A stretch of DNA of 5,828 nt. Origin: an uncultured Sporolactobacillus sp. (GTDB taxonomy: Bacteria > Bacillota > Bacilli > Bacillales > Sporolactobacillaceae). This document shows positions 1 through 5,099 of this stretch, in pieces. The translations under genes and the position numbers were made by a program. How positions within the stretch are numbered: the first letter of the stretch is position 1; each line of letters opens with the position of its first letter. Under the pieces are notes generated by a model. That model did no database searches. It had not been told where the DNA came from and saw nothing but the letters and a program-made list of their open reading frames with translations. The stretch is taken from positions 1-5,828 of the forward strand of contig UQRJ01000199.1 in the NCBI GenBank assembly GCA_900543345.1. The letters are read 5' to 3'.

Positions 1-47
1 CTACACAAGGCTATTCGTCGGCAGCGTCAGATGTGTATAAGAGACAG
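1..47. other. Nextera/Tn5 sequencing adapter (artefact)
   Basis: Not biological. Bases 1-6 (CTACAC) match the end of the Illumina P5 primer, 7-14 (AAGGCTAT) fit an i5 index (recalled as S520), 15-28 are the Nextera read-1 sequence, and 29-47 are the 19-bp Tn5 mosaic end finishing in GAGACAG. Genomic DNA starts at 48. The inverse of bases 9-47 recurs at the right end, so a repeat finder will report a 39-bp terminal inverted repeat that has nothing to do with a mobile element. Confidence 0.98.
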
Positions 48-199
48 CTTTTAAATTCATTCTTAAGCCCTGCGTACGGTCATTTGAACAGAATGATTGC
101 GGCCGTTAAGCAATGACACGGGTCCAGATTGGCTGCGATCGTTGTTTCTTATGCTGTTCGCCGTTTGGACGTCCATTACACATAAAAGCCGACGCCCGG
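48..199. other. Non-coding flank downstream of the XRE gene
   Basis: This stretch follows the stop codon of the leftward XRE gene and runs to the adapter. No convincing gene is seen on either strand. Reading leftward, a very weak hairpin (CCG-N5-CGG, about 180-200) is followed by CTTTTAT just after the XRE stop. It is too short to call a terminator. Confidence 0.4.
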
Positions 200-409
200 T
201 CATCCCTCCTCCTGATACTCCAGAATATCCCCCGGCTGGCAGTCCAAAGCTTTGCAGATTTTATTAAGGGTATCGAAGCGGATGGCTTTTGCTTTGCCAT
301 TTTTTAAGATTGATATGTTGGCCATGGTGATGCCGACTCGTTCGGATAGTTCGGTCACACTCATTTTCCGTTTGGCCATCATCACGTCGAGCGTTACGTT
401 AATTGCCAC
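200..409 (-). CDS. XRE/Cro-family HTH regulator (YozG-like)
   Basis: A 69-residue DNA-binding protein that is almost entirely one Cro/C1-type helix-turn-helix. The HTH spans about residues 17-45 (SVTELSERVGITMANIS, then ILKNGKAKAIRF), and the tail ALDCQPGDILEY (54-65) is the usual end of this small subfamily. Such proteins are typically encoded beside a DUF2975 membrane protein, as here, where the DUF2975 stop lies 10 nt upstream. The start is taken as GTG at 409 because GAGGTGA at 421-415 gives good spacing, and family members usually begin just before the xLDVMxAKRKMS segment. A GTG at 418 would sit inside that ribosome site. The likely role is repressor of its own operon through the palindromes at 950-983; this is inferred. 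The signal it responds to is unknown. Confidence 0.9.
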   Translation of the reverse strand: MAINVTLDVMMAKRKMSVTELSERVGITMANISILKNGKAKAIRFDTLNKICKALDCQPGDILEYQEEG

Positions 410-414
410 GTTGT

Positions 415-421
415 TCACCTC
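415..421 (-). promoter_or_regulatory. Ribosome binding site deciding the XRE start
   Basis: On the minus strand GAGGTGA overlaps the DUF2975 TGA stop (422-420). GAGG lies 8 nt before the GTG at 409, which selects that start over the in-frame GTG at 418. The overlap of stop codon and ribosome site suggests translational coupling of the two genes. Confidence 0.7.
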
Positions 422-899
422 AGATGGTTAAATCGTTTGTCTCTTTTAACTTGACGGCTTTGTCGACCAAATGAGACAAAACGGCAAAGATCATAGCCAG
501 ACTGATTCCGCCGACGTCGATGAAAAAGGTCACAATCAGAACGGCTGCATTAGTCATTTCTAAAATGGTAAACAGCACGCTGACGAGGAAGAAAAGGCAC
601 GTATCGAAAAGAAACAATCGGCTGATTTTCTTCAACCGGCCCACATTGGCGCGGCAGAATGAATGATCATTTGCAATCTCGCTGCATATTTTCCAAAAGT
701 AACATAAAGTGGCAAAGCAGGGCGCAATAGTCACCCACGCCCAAATTAAATATGGCCAGAATAAGAATTTCAAACTCGGATCGTCGATGACGTAATCATG
801 ACCGATAAGCGGCAGATAAAGAAAGGCGATGAATAGGCCGATAATGCCGACAATAACGGTCATGATTTTTAACCACTTGGCGAGTTGTGCTTGTTTCAT
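420..899 (-). CDS. DUF2975 family membrane protein (YoaS-like)
   Basis: A 159-residue integral membrane protein with four predicted hydrophobic segments at about 10-32, 46-69, 97-113 and 117-143. Family hallmarks visible are the loop EIANDHSFCRANVGRLKKIS (73-92), corresponding to the usual I-x-x-G-x-x-F-x-x-x-N-x-x-x-L-x-x-I pattern, and the C-terminal end LKETNDLTI (151-159), the typical ENDLTI-like tail. Start ATG 899 has AGGAGG (914-909) at 9 nt. It is the first gene of a two-gene operon with the XRE regulator, 10 nt apart. The molecular function of DUF2975 is not established. Pairing with a tiny HTH protein suggests a membrane partner that modulates or is controlled by the regulator, which is inference. 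Length is normal for the family. Confidence 0.9.
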   Translation of the reverse strand: MKQAQLAKWLKIMTVIVGIIGLFIAFLYLPLIGHDYVIDDPSLKFLFWPYLIWAWVTIAPCFATLCYFWKICSEIANDHSFCRANVGRLKKISRLFLFDTCLFFLVSVLFTILEMTNAAVLIVTFFIDVGGISLAMIFAVLSHLVDKAVKLKETNDLTI

Positions 900-932
900 G
901 AATCGTTTCCTCCTATGCGCGACGTTAGTTTA

Positions 933-961
933 ACTATAGCATCGAATGAATTGAAAAACAA
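933..961 (-). promoter_or_regulatory. Promoter of the DUF2975-XRE operon
   Basis: Reading the minus strand, TTGTTT (961-956) is followed after exactly 17 nt by TATAGT (938-933). TGC immediately precedes the -10, making it an extended -10 element of the sigma-A type. The start would fall near 926, leaving a short leader that contains AGGAGG at 914-909. The weak -35 lies inside the right-hand part of the dyad at 950-962, so a protein bound there would block polymerase. Confidence 0.65.
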
Positions 962-983
962 TAACTATATATTGTTTTTCAAT
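950..983. promoter_or_regulatory. Paired operator palindromes, probable XRE binding sites
   Basis: The sequence is a perfect inverted repeat with 14-nt arms (950-963 and 970-983) around a 6-nt centre ACTATA. Each arm contains its own dyad: ATTG-AAAAA-CAAT at 950-962 and ATTG-TTTTT-CAAT at 971-983. Their centres are 21 bp apart, two helical turns, so two dimers would sit on the same DNA face. The first dyad overlaps the -35 of the leftward operon. The natural candidate ligand is the XRE protein encoded in that operon; this assignment is inferred. Confidence 0.65.
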
Positions 984-1025
984 AAATAACGACCGGTTTT
1001 GGTTGCTGATCATTTCATCGTTAGG

Positions 1026-1064
1026 AAGCGTGGCTATCGCTATCCCCGAGATAGCGCCACGTTT
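1026..1064. other. Imperfect hairpin between divergent promoters
   Basis: CGCTATC (1038-1044) pairs with GATAGCG (1050-1056) over a 5-nt loop. CGTGG (1029-1033) pairs with CCACG (1057-1061), leaving a CTAT bulge, and AAG/TTT extends the base. In plus orientation it ends GTTTATT, a weak terminator-like tract. No rightward gene in the window ends before it, so its role is unclear. It could be a relic terminator, an insulator between the divergent units, or a protein site. Confidence 0.4.
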
Positions 1065-1204
1065 ATTGGCCGCCTCATTAAACGAGTCTCAATTCACGCT
1101 TAACAGTGGCGATACAATGGCCAATTATACTTAGAATGACGGGTTGTCTCACAGCGGGCGTTTTATTGATCTTTTTGTAATGGCTACGTGAAGTTACTGT
1201 AAAT

Positions 1205-1220
1205 TGTCGTCTGTCCGACA
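1205..1220 (+). promoter_or_regulatory. CRP-like operator TGTCG-N6-CGACA
   Basis: A perfect dyad with 5-bp half-sites and a 6-bp spacer, the same geometry as the E. coli CRP consensus TGTGA-N6-TCACA. Its centre (1212.5) lies about 42 bp upstream of the start predicted from the -10 at 1243-1248, the usual class II activator position. A shorter overlapping dyad, CTGTC-C-GACAG, lies at 1211-1221. The Crp/Fnr protein encoded downstream is the obvious candidate binder; this is inferred. Confidence 0.55.
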
Positions 1221-1229
1221 GAATTCGAT

Positions 1230-1254
1230 AAGCCGGTCGTTTTATACTCGGCTT
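1230..1254 (+). promoter_or_regulatory. Candidate promoter -10 inside an inverted repeat
   Basis: TATACT at 1243-1248 is a good -10. The hexamer 17 nt upstream (AGAATT) is not a -35, as expected for an activator-dependent promoter. The -10 lies between AAGCCG (1230-1235) and CGGCTT (1249-1254), an inverted repeat that could be a second regulatory site. The predicted start near 1255 gives a leader of about 68 nt before the regulator gene. No better promoter was found in 1065-1322, but this one is not proven. Confidence 0.45.
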
Positions 1255-1307
1255 GTTGGGGCTTCGGATCACAAATGCTTGAGCAGCGTTTTGCAGAGTT
1301 TTTGACG

Positions 1308-1314
1308 AAGGGAG
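1308..1314 (+). promoter_or_regulatory. Ribosome binding site deciding the Crp/Fnr start
   Basis: AAGGGAG lies 8 nt before the ATG at 1323. The in-frame upstream ATG at 1275 has no comparable site, so 1323 is preferred. Confidence 0.7.
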
Positions 1315-1322
1315 TATTTCCG

Positions 1323-1958
1323 ATGCCCAGGGAGCAAGTAGAAAGTACATTGCGCCGACTATTTCAAGACTCCGGGAAACTCGTGCAATTTAAAAAAGGG
1401 GAGATGGTTTTCTCAAAAGACGAGACTGTCGATCGGGCTTTCTTTATCTATGACGGCCTTTTGAAGATCTGTCAGATGACTTTCAGCGGCCAGGCGGTGA
1501 CCTTTTTCATCCGGAAAACAAACGACTATTTCGGCATAGCGGAGATCATCTTGAACAGATCCCATCCTTGCTATGCGCAATGCCTGCGGGACAGCCGTCT
1601 CTGCGTCCTTCCTGCGGAAATCATTAAACACGCAATGCAAACGGATCTTGAGTTATGCAATGAATTACTGGTCACCATGACCGAGCGATTAATGCAACAG
1701 GAATATATGGTGGAACAACTTGCTTCCAAGTCCGTGACGGCCCGCGCTGCCTGGCTGGTCAATCAGGTATGTAGAAAGTCGCCCGATAAAAACACTTGCC
1801 GCATGCAGCTGACACATCAGGAACTTTCGTGTATCATCGGCTGCAGCCGCCAAACATTGTCGGAAATATTTAATGAGTGGCAGGCGGAGGGAATCATCTG
1901 CTATACGCGGGACAAACTGTCGATTCTCCAACCAGAGAGGCTTCGCCGGGAATTATGA
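1323..1958 (+). CDS. Crp/Fnr-family transcriptional regulator
   Basis: A 211-residue cytoplasmic regulator of normal family length. Residues about 15-105 form the cyclic-nucleotide-like beta-barrel, about 108-138 the dimerisation helix, and about 160-205 the Crp-type winged HTH (LTHQELSCIIGCSRQTLSEI, 163-182). In an ungapped alignment with E. coli CRP the recognition helix keeps Arg180 (R176) but has Q177 for Glu181 and E181 for Arg185. The cAMP contacts Glu72, Arg82, Ser83, Thr127 and Ser128 become Ile, Pro, Cys, Gln and Glu, so cAMP is an unlikely effector. There are ten cysteines (50, 83, 87, 94, 112, 150, 159, 170, 174, 193) but no Fnr-like N-terminal cluster. It lies upstream of the transporter genes on the same strand with no terminator between them. 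It is probably the local activator of this operon and of itself; that role is inferred. Confidence 0.93.
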   Translation: MPREQVESTLRRLFQDSGKLVQFKKGEMVFSKDETVDRAFFIYDGLLKICQMTFSGQAVTFFIRKTNDYFGIAEIILNRSHPCYAQCLRDSRLCVLPAEIIKHAMQTDLELCNELLVTMTERLMQQEYMVEQLASKSVTARAAWLVNQVCRKSPDKNTCRMQLTHQELSCIIGCSRQTLSEIFNEWQAEGIICYTRDKLSILQPERLRREL

Positions 1959-1980
1959 CAAGATTATCAGTCACTACATA

Positions 1981-1986
1981 AGGAGG
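1981..1986 (+). promoter_or_regulatory. Ribosome binding site of the binding-protein gene
   Basis: A perfect AGGAGG with awkward spacing: 3 nt to the ATG at 1990 and 12 nt to the ATG at 1999. The 1999 start gives a standard signal peptide (MRRLTGLL), while 1990 adds MDI with an acidic residue. The start is therefore uncertain by three codons. Confidence 0.7.
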
Positions 1987-1998
1987 AATATGGATATT

Positions 1999-3282
1999 AT
2001 GCGCAGACTAACCGGTTTGTTGGCGGCGCTGGTCATCGTTTTGTCAGCTGCTCTTGCAGGTTGCGGTACCCAGGCGGCTCAGTCGTCGAATAAGAAGACA
2101 GTCATCGAGTATTGGCATGTCAATGCCCAGACACAGGGGGGGCAGGCGGTCGACGAACTGGTCAAAGATTTTAATGCCCAAAGTAAAGATGTTAAAGTCG
2201 TTGCCAAATATAATCCGGATATGTATAAAGGACTGGTCCAGAATCTTCAGGCGCAGAAAGCAGCAGGGAAAATGCCCGCGATTACCCAGATGGGATGGGC
2301 GTATCTGGACTATTTCGCCAATAATTTCGAATTTCTGAAACCGGAAGACGCGATTAAGAAATACGATGCAAAGGATTCGAAATTCTTAACCGACAACTTT
2401 CTCCCGAATGTCCTGGCACTGGCGAAAACAATCAAGGGCCAGATCGGTATTCCTTACTCCCTCAGTACACCGGTTCTGTATCTCAATAAGGACATGCTGA
2501 AGAAAGCCGGATTAAGCACAAATGGCCCGTCAACTTGGCAGGAATTACAGAAATTTGCCGAGACTATTAAACAAAAAACGAACAATTATGGTTTATATGT
2601 ACAGGAGCCGGCCGATACGTGGGCGCAGCAGGCGCTGATGATGAGCAACGGTGCGAATATCATTACGAACGGAAAAGCGACCTTCGCTTCGAAGGACGGC
2701 ATCGCGGCCTACAAGTTGTATGCGGATATGGTAAAAAGCAAAACGGCACTGCATGTACCGTGGGATCAAGGTGTGACGGCATTTATAAACGGAAAAGTCG
2801 GCATGCTTTATACGACGATTGCGCAGATGGCGAATGTTAAAAAAGGTGCTAAATTCAATGTCAGCGCCGTTGCGTCCCCTCCGTTTGCAGGAAAAACACC
2901 TAAAGTCCCTGCCGGCGGCTGCTTTTTAGCGATAACGGCACAGTCTCCGGAGCAGCAAAAGGCAGCCTGGGAATTTGAAAAATATCTTTATAGTGTGCAA
3001 GCAATGGCGAAATGGACGGAAGCAACGGGCTATGTTCCTCCGAGAAAAGGTGTTGCCGAATCAAAAGAGGGGTTGAAAGACTACATCAAGAAAAATCCGA
3101 TGCTCAATGCCGCCTTGGCACAAATGGATAAGGCCGCTCCCTGGACGTCGTTCCCCGGCAACTCCGGATTACAGGCCGAACAAGTGATGATTGACGCACG
3201 CGATAAAATCCTGAACGGATCGGTAGCACCGGATCAGGGATTGAAGGATGTGCAGAACAAGATTAATCAGTTAGAAAAATAA
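1999..3282 (+). CDS. UgpB-like solute-binding lipoprotein of a carbohydrate ABC importer
   Basis: A 427-residue family 1 extracellular solute-binding protein. A charged N-terminus and hydrophobic stretch (4-20) end in the lipobox LAGC, so Cys22 should be lipidated and the protein anchored outside the membrane. Similarity to E. coli UgpB is clear: IEYWH (36-40), PYSLSTPVLYLNKD (152-165), STWQEL (178-183), GG (306-307) and TGYVPP (343-348). From recall of the E. coli ligand sites, Tyr65, Ser144, Gly307 and Tyr346 match Y76, S156, G307 and Y345, and Ser270 matches T273. Glu89 becomes W100 and Arg397 becomes Q395. Loss of the arginine argues against a phosphorylated ligand such as glycerol-3-phosphate; a neutral sugar or glycoside is more likely. 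The gene starts 40 nt after the regulator and precedes the permeases. The start could also be ATG 1990 (430 residues). Confidence 0.92.
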   Translation: MRRLTGLLAALVIVLSAALAGCGTQAAQSSNKKTVIEYWHVNAQTQGGQAVDELVKDFNAQSKDVKVVAKYNPDMYKGLVQNLQAQKAAGKMPAITQMGWAYLDYFANNFEFLKPEDAIKKYDAKDSKFLTDNFLPNVLALAKTIKGQIGIPYSLSTPVLYLNKDMLKKAGLSTNGPSTWQELQKFAETIKQKTNNYGLYVQEPADTWAQQALMMSNGANIITNGKATFASKDGIAAYKLYADMVKSKTALHVPWDQGVTAFINGKVGMLYTTIAQMANVKKGAKFNVSAVASPPFAGKTPKVPAGGCFLAITAQSPEQQKAAWEFEKYLYSVQAMAKWTEATGYVPPRKGVAESKEGLKDYIKKNPMLNAALAQMDKAAPWTSFPGNSGLQAEQVMIDARDKILNGSVAPDQGLKDVQNKINQLEK

Positions 3283-3299
3283 ATCGTTCGGCAGCCGGC

Positions 3300-3334
3300 C
3301 ATGCAGGCAAAAAGCGATGCTTTTTGCCTGCATG
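3300..3334 (+). promoter_or_regulatory. Perfect intercistronic hairpin after the binding-protein gene
   Basis: A 16-bp perfect stem (3300-3315 with 3319-3334) closes a 3-nt loop GAT. It starts 17 nt after the binding-protein stop and ends 34 nt before the permease start. No T-run follows the 3' arm, although TTTTT lies inside it. It therefore looks more like an mRNA-stabilising or partial-termination element than a full terminator. Such elements are common between abundant binding proteins and scarce permeases. Confidence 0.75.
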
Positions 3335-3368
3335 ACTATCAAATAAACACCTTGAGGGGGGAGAATCC

Positions 3369-4265
3369 GTGGGTAAATTTCGGGCGGCGGGAAGTAAGTG
3401 GCTGGCTTATCTATTTGTCATACCGTCGCTGATTGTCTTTTTCGTTTTCATGATCTGGCCCGCCGTTTATACGATCTATCTAAGCCTCCTGAACTGGAAT
3501 TTAATCTCGCCGACCAAACAGTTTGTCGGCCTGCAAAATTATATCGATGTTTTTCATGATCCGGATACGTATAAAATTTTATCGAACACCGGTTTTTACA
3601 TTGTGATCCTGTTAGTGCTTAATTTTCTAGTACCCTATCTGATGTCGTTTGTTCTGGAATATGTCATATTAAAAGGGAAAAATCTTTATAAAAAGCTGTT
3701 GTTTTTGCCGAGTATTATTTCGTTGGTTGTCGGGTCGATGCTTTATGTCTGGATTCTCAACCCGGTATCCGGGCCGGTCGCATTGATCTTAAAACAGTTC
3801 GGCACGGCACTCCCGACATGGAGCAACACGAATGGCCTCGTCATTGCCATTCTCAGTTTGATCACTTCGTGGAAGGTATTCGGCTATAATTTTATCGTAT
3901 TGCTTGCCGGAGTGGCCAACGTACCAATCCGGGTCATCGAAGCGGCAAAGCTGGATCATGTACCGTTAACAAAAATATTTTTTCAAATCGTTTTGCCGAT
4001 GAGTAGCGCGACCGGTATCTATGTGCTGATTATGACGATTGTTCAGGGATTGCAGTATGTTTTTACACCGATTAATGTCGTGACACAGGGCGGACCGAAT
4101 TACGGGAGTTCCAATTTGATCTATCATTCTTATCTGGACGCTTTTGTGTTGTATAAAACCGGACAATCGGCCGCCCTGTCGACCATGACGCTGGCGCTCT
4201 TCGTATTGCTGCTTTTCCTTGAATTTCATTTCGTCGAAAGGAAGATCTATTATGCCGGTAAATAG
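3369..4265 (+). CDS. Sugar ABC transporter permease, MalF/UgpA type
   Basis: A 298-residue inner-membrane subunit with about six hydrophobic helices (roughly 12-32, 73-95, 109-131, 157-180, 212-232, 268-288). The EAA loop that docks to the ATPase is at 191-210 (EAAKLDHVPLTKIFFQIVLP). It carries His where the family almost always has Gly after the Asp. The segment VVTQGGPNYGSSNL (237-250) is the TxGGPxxxS/T motif typical of UgpA/MalF proteins. GTG is taken as the start because GGGGGGAG (3356-3363) lies just upstream and no ATG occurs before residue 28, inside the first helix. It should pair with the next gene product to form the channel. The gene overlaps the second permease by 14 nt, consistent with coupled translation. 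Confidence 0.93.
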   Translation: MGKFRAAGSKWLAYLFVIPSLIVFFVFMIWPAVYTIYLSLLNWNLISPTKQFVGLQNYIDVFHDPDTYKILSNTGFYIVILLVLNFLVPYLMSFVLEYVILKGKNLYKKLLFLPSIISLVVGSMLYVWILNPVSGPVALILKQFGTALPTWSNTNGLVIAILSLITSWKVFGYNFIVLLAGVANVPIRVIEAAKLDHVPLTKIFFQIVLPMSSATGIYVLIMTIVQGLQYVFTPINVVTQGGPNYGSSNLIYHSYLDAFVLYKTGQSAALSTMTLALFVLLLFLEFHFVERKIYYAGK

Positions 4266-5082
4266 AGAAGGATACGTCCGCGTGCTTTGGCATATTACGC
4301 TGATTGTGTGTGCGATTTTGTTACTATTTCCGATTCTCTTTGCCGTATCGAATTCATTTAAGAGTTTGTCGGATTCGTATAGTAGCATGCTCAGCTTGAT
4401 TCCTCCTCACCCGACACTTGCCAATTACGTCAAGATCTTTACATCGCTACCGCTAATGCAGATTATTGTCAACACGTTTATCATTGCCACGGTGGTCACT
4501 TTATTTAAATTGTTCACCAGTTTCCTGGCCGCTTATGCGTTTACTTTTTTAAAATTTCCGGGGCGGACCCTATTTTACTTTTTCTTTGTGGCGACTATTT
4601 TTGTGCCATTTACGGTGACAATGATTCCCAATTATCTGATTATTTCTCGGATGGGTTTATTGAATAATATTTACGGTGTCATTTTGCCGCAATTATGTGA
4701 TGCTACCGGTATTTTTCTGCTGACGCAAACGATGCGGACGATTCCGAAATCGTTAATCGAAATTTCGCGGCTTGATCATATTGGAACAAAAGGGATTCTG
4801 AAAGATATTGTTTTTCCAATGTCGCGGCCGGCGGTCGTCTCGGCGGGCATTATGTTTTTTATCAATTCGTGGAATGAATACGTCTGGCCGACGTTGATCT
4901 TAAAAGATCGGATCAATTTTACGTTGCCGCTCGTCCTGCAAATGTTCATCAGTTCGGAAGGCGGCACGGATTTTCCGATTGCGATGTCAATCTCGATGGT
5001 GACGATGATCGTTCCGCTGATCTTGTATATTGTCTTTCAGAAATACATTCTCAGCACATTCAGTATGTCGGGTATTAAGTGA
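4252..5082 (+). CDS. Sugar ABC transporter permease, MalG/UgpE type
   Basis: A 276-residue membrane subunit, partner of the preceding permease. Hydrophobic segments lie at about 11-33, 70-95, 106-130, 138-158, 193-208 and 246-264. The EAA loop is at 170-189 (EISRLDHIGTKGILKDIVFP), followed by the MalG-type motif NSWNEYVWPTL (205-215). As in the first permease, the loop has Asp-His in place of Asp-Gly. The ATG at 4252 is chosen because AAAGGA (4237-4242) lies 9 nt upstream; an in-frame ATG at 4219 would extend deep into the upstream gene without a ribosome site. The first permease stops at 4265, so the two genes overlap. Length is typical of UgpE/MalG-like proteins in Firmicutes. Confidence 0.93.
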   Translation: MPVNREGYVRVLWHITLIVCAILLLFPILFAVSNSFKSLSDSYSSMLSLIPPHPTLANYVKIFTSLPLMQIIVNTFIIATVVTLFKLFTSFLAAYAFTFLKFPGRTLFYFFFVATIFVPFTVTMIPNYLIISRMGLLNNIYGVILPQLCDATGIFLLTQTMRTIPKSLIEISRLDHIGTKGILKDIVFPMSRPAVVSAGIMFFINSWNEYVWPTLILKDRINFTLPLVLQMFISSEGGTDFPIAMSISMVTMIVPLILYIVFQKYILSTFSMSGIK

Positions 5083-5086
5083 CGAT

Positions 5087-5094
5087 GGAGGTGA
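5087..5094 (+). promoter_or_regulatory. Ribosome binding site deciding the ATPase start
   Basis: GGAGGTGA lies just after the permease stop (5080-5082). GGAGG is 8 nt before the ATG at 5100 and 5 nt before the ATG at 5097. The in-frame GTG at 5079 and ATG at 5085 lie upstream of it and are unlikely starts. Confidence 0.75.
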
Positions 5095-5099
5095 AAATG

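Larger units (their letters stand above)
900..1322. other. Divergent intergenic regulatory region
   Basis: This 423-nt gap separates the leftward DUF2975 operon from the rightward Crp/Fnr-transporter operon. It holds the leftward promoter with a double dyad (933-983), an unassigned hairpin (1026-1064), and the candidate rightward promoter with a CRP-like dyad (1205-1248). No convincing protein gene was seen. The 90-codon minus-strand reading frame at 1078-1350 overlaps the regulator start and resembles nothing. No cre-type catabolite site was recognised by eye. Confidence 0.7.

Noticed and set aside
113..307. Plus-strand 64-residue reading frame
   Set aside because: Mostly antisense to the well-supported XRE gene, with no ribosome site and no recognisable domain.
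1065..1125. Inverted repeat ATTGGCC (1065-1071) with GGCCAAT (1119-1125) as an operator
   Set aside because: Only 7 bp with a 47-nt spacer; this can easily occur by chance in a region of this size.
1275..1322. Upstream start for the Crp/Fnr protein, adding 16 residues
   Set aside because: No ribosome site before 1275, whereas AAGGGAG is well placed for the ATG at 1323.
1078..1350. 90-residue minus-strand protein in the divergent gap
   Set aside because: No ribosome site or recognisable family; it overlaps the Crp/Fnr start and the CRP-like dyad.
3300..3334. Full Rho-independent terminator ending the operon after the binding protein
   Set aside because: No T-run follows the stem and no promoter is evident before the permease start, so transcription must continue for the importer to be made.
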